Source: DUOX01 sp050944015 (lineage in GTDB: Bacteria > Bacillota > Clostridia > Oscillospirales > Oscillospiraceae). Taken from it: 14,002 nucleotides of DNA. The notes under the pieces were generated by a model. That model was not told the DNA's origin. It saw nothing but the letters and a program-made list of their open reading frames with translations, and searched no databases. Every line of letters begins with the position of its first letter. Within the stretch, counting starts at the first letter, position 1. The DNA lies in NCBI GenBank assembly GCA_050944015.1, contig JBMNQG010000048.1, forward strand, positions 1-14,002. Direction: 5' to 3'. Below, one piece after another: positions 1-5,890 of the stretch. The translations under genes were made by a program, and so were the position numbers.

Positions 1-746
1 GCGTATTTCAGGGCGGCCACGTGGCCCTTGGCCAGGTCCGTCACGTGGATGTAGTCCCGGACTCCGGTGCCGTCCTTTGTGGGGTAGTCGCCGCCGAAGA
101 CCCGGAGCTTTTCCAGCCGGCCTATTGCCACCTGGGAGATGTAGGGCATCAGGTTGTTGGGTATCCCGGCGGGGTTTTCCCCGATAAGGCCGCTTTCGTG
201 GGCGCCTATGGGATTGAAGTAGCGCAGGATGATTGCGGAAACCTCCGAGCTGGCTTTAGCGTAATCGGTTATTATTTGTTCTATCATCAGCTTGGACCAG
301 CCGTAGGGGTTTTCGCAGCGGGTGGGCGCGGTTTCGTCCACCGGGGACTTTTCCGGGTAGCCGTATACGGTGGCCGAGGAGCTGAACACGATTTTGTTCA
401 CGTTGTGGGCGCGCATGGTCTCCAGAAGGGTCAGGGCGCAGTCGATGTTGTTGCGGTAATACTTCAAAGGGTCAACCGAGGACTCGCCCACCGCCTTGTA
501 GCCCGCGAAATGGACTACGGAATCGATTTGTTTCACGTGAAACATTTTGTCCAGCGCCTCCGGCCGGGAGACGTCTATGTTGTAGAAAGGCACCTTGACT
601 CCGCTGATTTTTTCCAGGCGCTCTATGACGGCAGGGCTGCTGTTGGACAGGTTGTCCGCGATTATCACGCTGTAGCCCGCCTGTATGAGTTCCAGGGCGG
701 TGTGGGACCCTATATAGCCCGCCCCGCCGGTGAGCAAAACTGTCAT
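1..746 (-). CDS. galE: UDP-glucose 4-epimerase, 3' end outside window
   Basis: Interconverts UDP-glucose and UDP-galactose in the cytoplasm, supplying sugars for the Leloir pathway and envelope polysaccharides. The 248 visible residues form the NAD-binding part of an extended short-chain dehydrogenase. The Rossmann motif TGGAGYIGSH is at residues 6-15. HFAGYKAVGES is at about 79-89, the catalytic serine region FSSSATVYG at 121-129, and the catalytic pair Y148/K152 in YGWSK. RYFNPIGAHESG follows. The family is usually 330-340 residues, so roughly 85 C-terminal residues lie beyond the left edge. I chose the ATG at 746 because GGAG sits 9 bases upstream; an in-frame ATG at 755 directly abuts that GGAG and would add MNA. 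The gene diverges from the metal-uptake operon. Codons for residues 68-73 contain a complete parS palindrome. The long open frame on the opposite strand (21-908) is a shadow. Confidence 0.95.
   Translation of the reverse strand, partial: MTVLLTGGAGYIGSHTALELIQAGYSVIIADNLSNSSPAVIERLEKISGVKVPFYNIDVSRPEALDKMFHVKQIDSVVHFAGYKAVGESSVDPLKYYRNNIDCALTLLETMRAHNVNKIVFSSSATVYGYPEKSPVDETAPTRCENPYGWSKLMIEQIITDYAKASSEVSAIILRYFNPIGAHESGLIGENPAGIPNNLMPYISQVAIGRLEKLRVFGGDYPTKDGTGVRDYIHVTDLAKGHVAALKY
529..544. other. parS: parS centromere-like site (ParB/Spo0J binding), inside galE
   Basis: The sequence TGTTTCACGTGAAACA is a perfect 16-base palindrome and fits the Bacillus subtilis parS consensus TGTTNCACGTGAAACA at every position. 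It is read through by galE as the end of M68 and then F-H-V-K-Q (residues 69-73), just before the conserved HFAG segment. Known parS sites bind ParB, which spreads and loads SMC condensin, and most lie near the replication origin. Such sites often occur inside genes. A chance exact match in 14 kb is expected about 3 times in a million windows at equal base frequencies. Function is inferred from the sequence match alone. Confidence 0.88.
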
Positions 747-863
747 GGCGTTCATCTCCAGCTCTCTTTTGTGTTTAAATCGCCGCGATTAAATCCGCGC
801 CAAGGCAAGCAGGATAGATCCGCGCTTTTTGCCAAGGTCGGGAAATATGCCGGTTGCAAGGTT

Positions 864-872
864 ATTATATCA
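864..872 (-). promoter_or_regulatory. probable extended -10 promoter of galE
   Basis: On the minus strand the sequence TGATATAAT gives a perfect TATAAT -10 box (869-864) preceded by the TGn extension. The matching -35 region (TGGATT at 17-base spacing) is poor, which fits an extended -10 promoter. It lies about 118 bases upstream of the chosen galE start, leaving a leader in which I see no clear riboswitch. Confidence 0.5.
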
Positions 873-936
873 GCTGCGCGGCGTAAAATCCACAAAAGCG
901 GAGCATAATCTATAAATACGGGAAATTGAGAATCAG

Positions 937-965
937 TTGCAAAATTGGAAAAAGTGATGTAATAT
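937..965 (+). promoter_or_regulatory. predicted promoter of the zur-znu operon
   Basis: A -35 box TTGCAA (937-942) and a -10 box TAATAT (960-965) are separated by exactly 17 bases in an AT-rich stretch. Transcription would start near 971-973, inside the inverted repeat described next, and about 30 bases before the regulator's start codon. Confidence 0.5.
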
Positions 966-966
966 A

Positions 967-989
967 AATTTGATATTAAGTTTCAAATT
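967..989. promoter_or_regulatory. inverted repeat, candidate operator for the Fur-family regulator
   Basis: AATTTGA (967-973) and TCAAATT (983-989) form perfect 7-base arms around a 9-base spacer. The repeat begins one base after the predicted -10 box and ends at the ribosome site of the regulator gene, the usual place for an autorepressor. It does not match the textbook Bacillus Zur, Fur or PerR boxes, so assignment to this regulator rests on position and dyad symmetry. Confidence 0.4.
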
Positions 990-1002
990 GGAGATGCTGA
1001 AG

Positions 1003-1413
1003 ATGGGAAGGGCAAGGACGTACAGAACCAGACAGAGGGAGGACATACTGCGCTTTTTTGAAAGCCGACCGGGGGAGAAGTTTTCGGCCCAGGATTTGAT
1101 TGACAGCCGGGAGCTGAACGTGGGCAAGGCCACCGTTTACCGCAGCCTGGCCCGGCTGACCCAGGAGGGAAAGCTCTCCAGATTCATACCCGGCCCGGGC
1201 AGCGCCGCCCTGTACCAGTACAACCGGGACGGGGCCGGAAGCGCCCGGCTCTGCCGGCTGGCCTGCGTCAGGTGCGGAGGGACGGAGGAGACGTACTGCT
1301 CCTTCATGGAGGAGGTAGAGCGCCACATGAAGGGGGACCACTGTTTTCTTGTCGACAGGGAGAAAACCGTCATATACGGCCTTTGCAGGTCCTGCAAGCA
1401 GGGGCGGGCCTGA
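1003..1413 (+). CDS. zur: Fur-family metalloregulator, probably zinc-responsive Zur
   Basis: Probable zinc-sensing repressor of the transporter genes directly downstream. The 136-residue protein has the Fur winged helix in its first half, with recognition segment NVGKATVYRSLARLTQEG at about 39-56. Its C-terminal half has two CxxC pairs, C88/C91 and C128/C131, which in this family hold a structural zinc. C99, H108 and H113 resemble sensing-site ligands of Zur proteins. The usual His-x-His before the first CxxC is absent; the sequence there is ARLCRLAC, with C84 as a possible substitute. I chose the ATG at 1003 because GGAG at 990-993 lies 9 bases upstream. In-frame alternatives are ATG at 994 and TTG at 970, but the latter would fall on the predicted transcription start. 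PerR or Fur identity is less likely given the zinc-type transporter in the operon. Confidence 0.82.
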   Translation: MGRARTYRTRQREDILRFFESRPGEKFSAQDLIDSRELNVGKATVYRSLARLTQEGKLSRFIPGPGSAALYQYNRDGAGSARLCRLACVRCGGTEETYCSFMEEVERHMKGDHCFLVDREKTVIYGLCRSCKQGRA

Positions 1414-1458
1414 AAAGGGGCCGCCGCGCCCGACCATAATCCGGTTTGGAGGATTTCA

Positions 1459-2397
1459 ATGAGAAGAACGCTTATACTGCTTACGGCCCTTGCGCTGATG
1501 TGCCTCTGCATCCCGGGCTGCGCAGGCGGGGAAACGGTGGAAAAGGACGGCGGGCTGCAGATTGTGGCCGCGAATTTTCCCGCGTATGATTTCGCAAGGC
1601 AGGTGTGCGGGGACCTGGCCCGGGTCAGCATGCTTCTGCCGCCGGGGGTGGAGAGCCATTCCTACGAGCCCTCGGCCCAGGACATAATCAGGATACAAAA
1701 CTGCGACCTGTTCATATATACCGGCGGTTTCAACGACAGATGGGTGGAGGATGTTTTAAGATCCCTGGAACGGGAGGTTCCCGTCCTCAGGATGATGGAC
1801 TGCGTCGGACTTTTGAGGGAAGAGCTGAAAGAGGGCATGGAAGAGGGCCACAGCCACGAGGACGGGGAGGAGTACGACCAGCATGTCTGGACTTCTCCCG
1901 CAAACGCCGTTTTGATAGTGCAGGCCATTGAGGATGTCCTTTGCCGAATCGACCCGGAAAACAGGGTGACTTACGCCCAAAACGCGGAGGACTACGCCGC
2001 CCGGCTGGAGGCCCTGGACGGGAGCTTTCGCCAGTTCTTCTCCGCGGCCGGAACCAAGACGCTTATTTTCGGGGACAGGTTTCCCTTCCGCTATTTCGCC
2101 GAGGAGTACGGGCTGGATTATTACGCGGCCTTTCCCGGCTGCAGCAGCGAGGCGGAGCCCAGTGCCGCCACCGTGGCCTTCCTTATTGACAAGGTGCGGG
2201 AGGAAGGCGTCAATACTGTGTTTTATATAGAGTTTTCCAACCACCTGGTGGCGGACAGCATAGCCGAGGCCACTGGGGCCGGAACCGCCATGCTCCACTC
2301 CTGCCACAACGTCACCCGGCAGGAGATGGAGGAGGGGGCTACCTACGTTTCGCTGATGGAGCGGAATCTTGAGACGCTGAAGGGGGCGCTGAGCTGA
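1459..2397 (+). CDS. znuA: zinc/manganese ABC transporter substrate-binding lipoprotein
   Basis: Extracellular metal-capturing lipoprotein of an ABC importer (cluster A-I, ZnuA/AdcA/PsaA family). It has 312 residues. The signal peptide has hydrophobic residues 5-17 and a lipobox IPGC with lipidated C21. Likely metal ligands are H67 in GVESHSYEPS and H142 in QHVWTSP. A short acidic/histidine stretch (GHSHEDGEEYDQH, 130-142) resembles, in reduced form, the His-rich loop of zinc-specific members. The position normally holding the third ligand reads FGDRFPFRYF, with D206 where ZnuA/AdcA have His and PsaA-type manganese binders have Glu, so the metal is not certain. GGAGG sits 6 bases before the ATG. 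The stop codon overlaps the start of the ATPase gene by one base (TGATG), indicating translational coupling. The adjacent Zur-like regulator favours zinc. Confidence 0.9.
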   Translation: MRRTLILLTALALMCLCIPGCAGGETVEKDGGLQIVAANFPAYDFARQVCGDLARVSMLLPPGVESHSYEPSAQDIIRIQNCDLFIYTGGFNDRWVEDVLRSLEREVPVLRMMDCVGLLREELKEGMEEGHSHEDGEEYDQHVWTSPANAVLIVQAIEDVLCRIDPENRVTYAQNAEDYAARLEALDGSFRQFFSAAGTKTLIFGDRFPFRYFAEEYGLDYYAAFPGCSSEAEPSAATVAFLIDKVREEGVNTVFYIEFSNHLVADSIAEATGAGTAMLHSCHNVTRQEMEEGATYVSLMERNLETLKGALS

Positions 2398-3104
2398 TGG
2401 CCCTGATAGAATGCAGGGACCTGACCCTGTCCTACGACGGGAACGTGGTCCTGTCAGGCCTTTCCTTCCAGGTGGAGGAGGGGGACTACCTGTGCGTGGT
2501 GGGCGAAAACGGCTGCGGGAAAAGCACCCTGCTGAAAGCCATACTCTCCCTGAAGAGCCCCGACAGCGGGGAAATCCTGTTCCGGGAGGGGTTGAGGCAG
2601 GAGGATATAGGCTACCTACCCCAGCAGACGGAGGCCCAGAAGGACTTTCCCGCAAATGTGTGGGAGGTGGTCCTCTCGGGCTGCCTCAACTCCAGGGGGC
2701 TCCGCCCCTTTTATTCAAAGGAGGACAGGGCCAGGGCCAGGGCAAACATGGAGAAGCTGGAAATCGGGGACCTGGCCCGGGCCTGCTTCCGGGAGCTTTC
2801 CGGCGGGCAGCAGCGGCGGGTGCTGCTGGCGAGAGCCCTCTGCGCCGCCAAAAGGCTGCTGCTTCTAGACGAGCCCTTTGCCGGCCTGGACCCGGTGATT
2901 ACCCAGGACCTGTACCGGACGGCCAGGGAGCTGAGGGGCGAGGGCATGACCATTGTCATGGTCTCCCACGACCTGGCCGGGGCGGCAGCCAACGCCTCCC
3001 ACATCCTGCACCTGCAGAAGGGGCCGGCGTTTTTCGGGACCGTGCCGGATTATTTGAACAGCAGCCTGGGAAGGCGCTTTTTGGGGGATTGTGGAAATGT
3101 TTGA
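2397..3104 (+). CDS. znuC: metal ABC transporter ATP-binding protein
   Basis: Cytoplasmic ATPase that powers metal import with the permease encoded next. It has 235 residues and all ABC motifs intact: Walker A GENGCGKST (36-44), Q-loop near Q76/Q77, signature LSGGQQ (134-139), Walker B LLLLDE (154-159), D-loop GLD, and switch histidine H191 in MVSHD. Length and motif order are typical of the ZnuC/MntB group. Its start overlaps the substrate-binding gene's stop by one base, and its own stop lies inside the permease start region. The three transporter genes are therefore likely produced in fixed ratio from one mRNA. Gene naming as znuC rather than a manganese-type name follows from the operon's regulator. 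Confidence 0.93.
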   Translation: MALIECRDLTLSYDGNVVLSGLSFQVEEGDYLCVVGENGCGKSTLLKAILSLKSPDSGEILFREGLRQEDIGYLPQQTEAQKDFPANVWEVVLSGCLNSRGLRPFYSKEDRARARANMEKLEIGDLARACFRELSGGQQRRVLLARALCAAKRLLLLDEPFAGLDPVITQDLYRTARELRGEGMTIVMVSHDLAGAAANASHILHLQKGPAFFGTVPDYLNSSLGRRFLGDCGNV

Positions 3105-3930
3105 GCTGCTGCGGGAAATGCTGAGCTATCCGTTTATGTGCCGGGCGCTGGCGGCGGGAGGGCTTGTGGCCCTTTGCGCCTCCCTTTTGGGGGTGAGCCT
3201 GGTGCTGAAGAGGTATTCCATGATAGGGGACGGGCTGTCCCACGTGAGCTTCGGCGCACTGGCGGTGGCCACCGCCCTGAACGCGGCCCCCCTGCAGGTG
3301 GCCATCCCGGTGGTGGTGGCGGCGGCCTTTCTGATGCTGAGGCTCAGCGAAAACAGCAGGATAAAGGGGGACGCCCTGATAGCCCTCATCTCCACCGGCT
3401 CCCTTGCGGTGGGGATTATGGCCCTGACCCTGGCCCGGGGCATGAACGTGGACATGTACAACTACCTTTTCGGCAGCATTCTCGCCCTGGGCAGGGAAGA
3501 CGTCCTTGCAAGCGTGGTCCTGTCGGCGGCGGTCCTTTTGCTTTACGTCCTGTTTTATACCAGGATCTTTGCCGTCACCTTCGACGAGAGCTTCGCCAGG
3601 GCCACGGGCACCAGGGCGGGTGCCTGCAACATGCTTATCGCCCTGCTCACCGCCGTCACCGTGGTTCTGGGCATGCGGCTTATGGGGGCGCTGCTTATAT
3701 CCAGCATGATTATTTTCCCCGCCCTCACCTCCATGTGGGTTTTCAAGAGCTACAAATCCGTGGTGCTGTCCTCGGCGGCCGTGTCGGTGATATGCTTTTT
3801 CGCGGGGATTGTGATTTCCTACGCCTGGGCCACCCCGGCGGGGGCTAGCATTGTGGTGGCGGACATCGCCGCCTTCCTCCTCTTTTCCGCCGCGGGGCGC
3901 CTCGGGCGCAAAACAAGGCCGCAAAAGTAA
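3097..3930 (+). CDS. znuB: metal ABC transporter permease (ABC-3 family)
   Basis: Integral membrane subunit forming the metal channel. The 277-residue protein consists almost wholly of hydrophobic segments, which I read as 8-9 transmembrane helices. ABC-3 hallmarks are present: SMIGDGLSHVSFGALA near residues 42-57 and the cytoplasmic coupling loop TFDESFARATG. I chose the ATG at 3097 because a GGGGG ribosome site lies about 9 bases upstream. It overlaps the end of the ATPase gene by 8 bases. An in-frame GTG at 3091 is possible but sits almost on the ribosome site. It is the last gene of the operon; a strong hairpin begins 14 bases after its stop. Confidence 0.92.
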   Translation: MFELLREMLSYPFMCRALAAGGLVALCASLLGVSLVLKRYSMIGDGLSHVSFGALAVATALNAAPLQVAIPVVVAAAFLMLRLSENSRIKGDALIALISTGSLAVGIMALTLARGMNVDMYNYLFGSILALGREDVLASVVLSAAVLLLYVLFYTRIFAVTFDESFARATGTRAGACNMLIALLTAVTVVLGMRLMGALLISSMIIFPALTSMWVFKSYKSVVLSSAAVSVICFFAGIVISYAWATPAGASIVVADIAAFLLFSAAGRLGRKTRPQK

Positions 3931-3943
3931 GGAATATAAAAAT

Positions 3944-3981
3944 ACGCCGCCCGGTTTTTCATCCGGGCGGCGTGCTTTTTT
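3944..3981. terminator. bidirectional rho-independent terminator between znuB and the ferredoxin gene
   Basis: An 11-base-pair GC-rich stem (3944-3954 with 3963-3973, no mismatches) closes an 8-base loop and is followed by six T residues (3976-3981). On the other strand the stem is followed by a run of T (complement of the A-rich 3936-3942). It can therefore end both converging operons. Confidence 0.92.
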
Positions 3982-3989
3982 GGGGGCTC

Positions 3990-4181
3990 CTAGTCCTCTT
4001 CGATGGAGATGACGGAAACGGGGCAGCTGTCCCGTGCCTCCATTGCGCTGTCCTCGTTGGAGGGGGGCACTTCTTCGTAGGCCTCCGCCAGGCCCTCGTC
4101 GTCCAGGTGGAAAACCTCGGGGCAGATGCTTTCGCACAGGCCGCAGCCTATGCAGCCGGAACGGTCCACGAATGCCTTCAT
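3990..4181 (-). CDS. small single-cluster [4Fe-4S] ferredoxin
   Basis: Soluble electron carrier of 63 residues. The pattern CIGCGLCESICP gives C10, C13 and C16, and a distant CP at C53 supplies the fourth ligand of one [4Fe-4S] cluster. This is the single-cluster layout seen in thermophile and clostridial ferredoxins of about 60 residues. C20 would, in some relatives, form a disulfide with a cysteine in the second half, but no such partner exists here. The rest is strongly acidic, as usual for ferredoxins. A good ribosome site (AAGGAAGG) precedes the ATG. The start lies 17 bases after the cupin stop, so it is probably the last gene of that leftward operon. Its electron partner cannot be told from the window. 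Confidence 0.88.
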   Translation of the reverse strand: MKAFVDRSGCIGCGLCESICPEVFHLDDEGLAEAYEEVPPSNEDSAMEARDSCPVSVISIEED

Positions 4182-4198
4182 TTAACGCACCTTCCTTT

Positions 4199-4540
4199 TT
4201 ATTGTGGGAATACGACTATAAGGAACATTTTAAACTGCTCTTTTGCGAATACGGCGTGGGGCCTTCTTGCGGGAATGATGATAGTTTCCCCAGGTTTCAG
4301 GGTATATTTCCTGTCGTCGATGGTAATTTCTCCTTCGCCGTCCAGGCATATCACCATGGCGTCCCCGGAGGACTCGTGAGAGCTGATTTCCTCCCCCTTG
4401 TCGAAGGCGAACAGGGTCAGGCTGAGGGACTTGTTCTGAGCGAGGGTCTTGCTCACCACCTGGCCGGGCTGGCAGGCCACCAGGTCCGCCAGGGGCAAAA
4501 CGGTTGCAAACTCAATGTTTTTAATGAATTTTTCCGACAT
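4199..4540 (-). CDS. cupin-domain protein
   Basis: A 113-residue single-domain beta-barrel protein of the cupin_2 type. Motif 1 is partly degenerate: ISSHESSGD has H55 but serine at 57 where the second histidine of HxH is expected. Motif 2 (LKPGETIIIPARRPHAV) keeps the Pro-Gly turn and H95. With two of the usual ligands lost, metal binding may be weak or absent, so a sensory or binding role is as likely as catalysis. AGGAGGAG precedes the ATG at good distance. The gene starts 14 bases after the disrupted ferredoxin gene and is followed closely by the small ferredoxin, forming an operon facing a Crp/Fnr regulator. Such cupins recur beside redox regulators in Clostridia (recalled, not checked). 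The substrate is unknown. Confidence 0.82.
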   Translation of the reverse strand: MSEKFIKNIEFATVLPLADLVACQPGQVVSKTLAQNKSLSLTLFAFDKGEEISSHESSGDAMVICLDGEGEITIDDRKYTLKPGETIIIPARRPHAVFAKEQFKMFLIVVFPQ

Positions 4541-4554
4541 AACGACTCCTCCTG

Positions 4555-5066
4555 TCAGTTAAGTATTTCTCCGTCAGTTGAAATTGTGACTACCTGCCAG
4601 GGTATCATCTTGCCGCAGTTTCTCAGGGCCTCCTTTACGGCGTGTTCAAGGCCGCCGCAGCAGGGCACCTCCATGCGGACCACGGTGACGCTCCTGATGT
4701 CGTTGTTCCTGAGGATTTCCGTCAGCTTCTCGGAATAGTCCCAGCCGTCCAGCTTGGGGCAGCCGATAAGGGTGATGCGGTTCTTAATAAACTGGTTGTG
4801 GAAGTCCCCGTAGGCGTAGGCGGTGCAGTCCGCCGCCACCAGCAGGTGGGCGTTGCTGGAGTAAGGGGCGGCGGGAGGCACCAGCTTAATCTGCACCGGC
4901 CACTGGGACAGGCGGGCAGGCAGTTGCCCAGCCCGTCGCAGTAGTCGTCCCTTATGAGTTTGGCCTTGCCGTCAATTATGGCTATGGCCCCTTCGTGGCA
5001 GGCCTGGGCGCACAGGCCGCAGCCGTTGCACAGATTTTCGTCGATTTTTATTATTGTACGTATCAT
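4555..5066 (-). pseudogene. 4Fe-4S dicluster ferredoxin-domain protein, broken by an internal frameshifting deletion
   Basis: Two parts of one protein lie in different frames. The N-terminal part starts at the ATG at 5066 and encodes a two-cluster ferredoxin domain: CNGCGLCAQAC (C13-C23) and CDGLGNCLPACP (C43-C54). The C-terminal part is open from about 4911 to 4555 in another frame and reads LSQWPVQIKLVPPAAPY, then DCTAYAYG, IGCPKLDG and VVRMEVPCCGGLEHAV. In clostridial proteins I recall, both parts occur in one chain with a linker of perhaps 60-80 residues between them. Here they meet directly at CTGTCCC (minus strand 4911-4905), readable as C-P in one frame and L-S in the other. This suggests a deletion between short repeats. 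Read straight through, the first frame becomes low-complexity Pro/Ser/Thr and ends near 4722. The internal GTG at 4896 could allow separate translation of the second part. First gene of a leftward operon. Confidence 0.85.
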
Positions 5067-5102
5067 AAAAACAATACCTCTTCCATTTATTTTGAGATGC
5101 TC

Positions 5103-5131
5103 TTTACTTTCTGTCCCGACTATACTATACT
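5103..5131 (+). promoter_or_regulatory. predicted promoter of the Crp/Fnr regulator gene
   Basis: TTTACT (5103-5108) and TATACT (5126-5131) are spaced by 17 bases, giving a start near 5138. The inverted repeat at 5146-5161 would then lie just downstream of the start site, a position suited to repression. Confidence 0.45.
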
Positions 5132-5161
5132 TGCCCTGTAAAATATGTTGCGCCTGCAACA
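5119..5161 (-). promoter_or_regulatory. candidate activator-dependent promoter of the ferredoxin-cupin operon
   Basis: On the minus strand a good -10 box TATAGT (5124-5119) lacks a recognisable -35 box. It predicts a start near 5112, which places the centre of the inverted repeat 5146-5161 at about -41.5. That is the standard position for class II activation by Crp/Fnr proteins. A second TATAGT (5129-5124) would shift the figure to about -36.5, so the geometry is suggestive rather than decisive. Confidence 0.4.
5146..5161. promoter_or_regulatory. perfect inverted repeat, likely operator of the Crp/Fnr regulator
   Basis: TGTTGC-GCCT-GCAACA has perfect 6-base arms around a 4-base spacer. It lies between two divergent promoters and 24 bases before the regulator's start codon. 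Size and symmetry suit a Crp/Fnr dimer, but the half-site TGTTGC is neither the E. coli Fnr (TTGAT) nor Crp (TGTGA) half-site. Confidence 0.6.
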
Positions 5162-5184
5162 AAAGCGCCGGAAAGAGGGAAAAT

Positions 5185-5841
5185 ATGCTGGACATTTTAA
5201 AGAGCAACAAATTGTTCGCCGGGATGGAAGAGGCGGAAATTCCGGAGCTGCTGAAGTGCCTGGGCTACCGCAAGGTGAGCCGCAAAAAGGGTGAATTCAT
5301 ATTTTTGGCTGGCCAGTCCCGGCCCAAGGTGGCAATTCTGCTGTCCGGAAAGGCCCAGGTGGTGAAGGAGAATGTTCTGGGGGACCGGATGGTTATAGGC
5401 GCCCTGGAGCCGGGGGACATGTTCGGGGAGACCTTCGCCTGCATGGAGATGGAGCTGATGCCCGTATCCGTTGTCGCCCTGGCGGACAGCAGCGCGCTCA
5501 TGCTGGACGTGGGGCGGATAGTGAGCCCCTGCCAGGTGGCCTGCGGGTATCACCGGCAGCTCATATCCAACCTGCTCAAGATAATCGCGGAGAAAAACGT
5601 CCAGCTGAACAGGCAGATGTCCTTCATTTCCCACAAGACCATACGCAGCCGGCTGGAGGCGTATTTTTACGACATGATGGAGCGGGAGGGCTCCCGCAAA
5701 TTTGAAATACCCTTCAGCCTGAGCAAGCTGGCAAACTACCTGTGCATAGACCGCAGCGCCATGAGCCGGGAACTGTCCCGCATGAGGGAAGAGGGGCTCC
5801 TGGACTACAGGGGGAGGCGCTTTATTTGGCTGGACAGGTAG
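5185..5841 (+). CDS. Crp/Fnr-family transcriptional regulator
   Basis: DNA-binding regulator of 218 residues. Residues about 10-125 form the cyclic-nucleotide-binding-type sensor barrel, with GALEPGDMFGETFA at 72-85. A long dimer helix follows (about 125-150). The C-terminal winged helix (about 160-218) has recognition helix DRSAMSRELSRMREEG (189-204). There are no clustered N-terminal cysteines, so it is not a classical Fnr with an iron-sulfur cluster. The arginine/serine pair that binds cAMP in Crp is also not evident after GET. Relatives in anaerobes include HcpR-like redox or nitrosative-stress regulators, and the divergent ferredoxin operon fits that idea, but no hcp gene is in view. The start at 5185 follows GAGGG; the frame stays open upstream to 4954 only by overlap with the opposite gene. 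Confidence 0.88.
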   Translation: MLDILKSNKLFAGMEEAEIPELLKCLGYRKVSRKKGEFIFLAGQSRPKVAILLSGKAQVVKENVLGDRMVIGALEPGDMFGETFACMEMELMPVSVVALADSSALMLDVGRIVSPCQVACGYHRQLISNLLKIIAEKNVQLNRQMSFISHKTIRSRLEAYFYDMMEREGSRKFEIPFSLSKLANYLCIDRSAMSRELSRMREEGLLDYRGRRFIWLDR

Positions 5842-5851
5842 GTATACGAAA

Positions 5852-5883
5852 ACAGGCCGCTGCGAAAAACCGTAGCGGCCTGT
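5852..5883. terminator. hairpin terminator between convergent genes
   Basis: ACAGGCCGCTGCG (5852-5864) pairs with CGTAGCGGCCTGT (5871-5883) with one G-T wobble and a 6-base loop. The T run is short on both strands: TTT within CTCTTTATTT rightward and TTTT leftward. It lies 10 bases after the regulator's stop and 8 bases beyond the lipoprotein's stop, so it likely serves both. Confidence 0.75.
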
Positions 5884-5890
5884 GCGCTCT

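Noticed and set aside
881..893. TTTTGTGGATTTT (minus strand) resembling a DnaA box
   Set aside because: Only about 7 of 9 positions match TTATCCACA and there is no cluster of such boxes; not evidence of an origin within the window.
21..908. Long rightward open frame opposite galE
   Set aside because: It is the antisense shadow of a clearly recognisable galE; no ribosome site and no familiar protein features.
2956..4137. Leftward frame of 393 codons across the permease gene
   Set aside because: It runs antisense through znuC, znuB and the terminator, and is low-complexity Gly/His/Arg/Pro-rich.
4954..5184. N-terminal extension of the Crp/Fnr regulator
   Set aside because: The extension is antisense to the ferredoxin domain and covers the intergenic promoter region; the start at 5185 has a ribosome site and fits family length.
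4722..5210. Single 162-codon leftward protein starting with an ATG at 5210
   Set aside because: Its start overlaps the divergent regulator gene and operator. After position 4905 it is a frame-shifted low-complexity tail. The real start is 5066 and the gene is disrupted.
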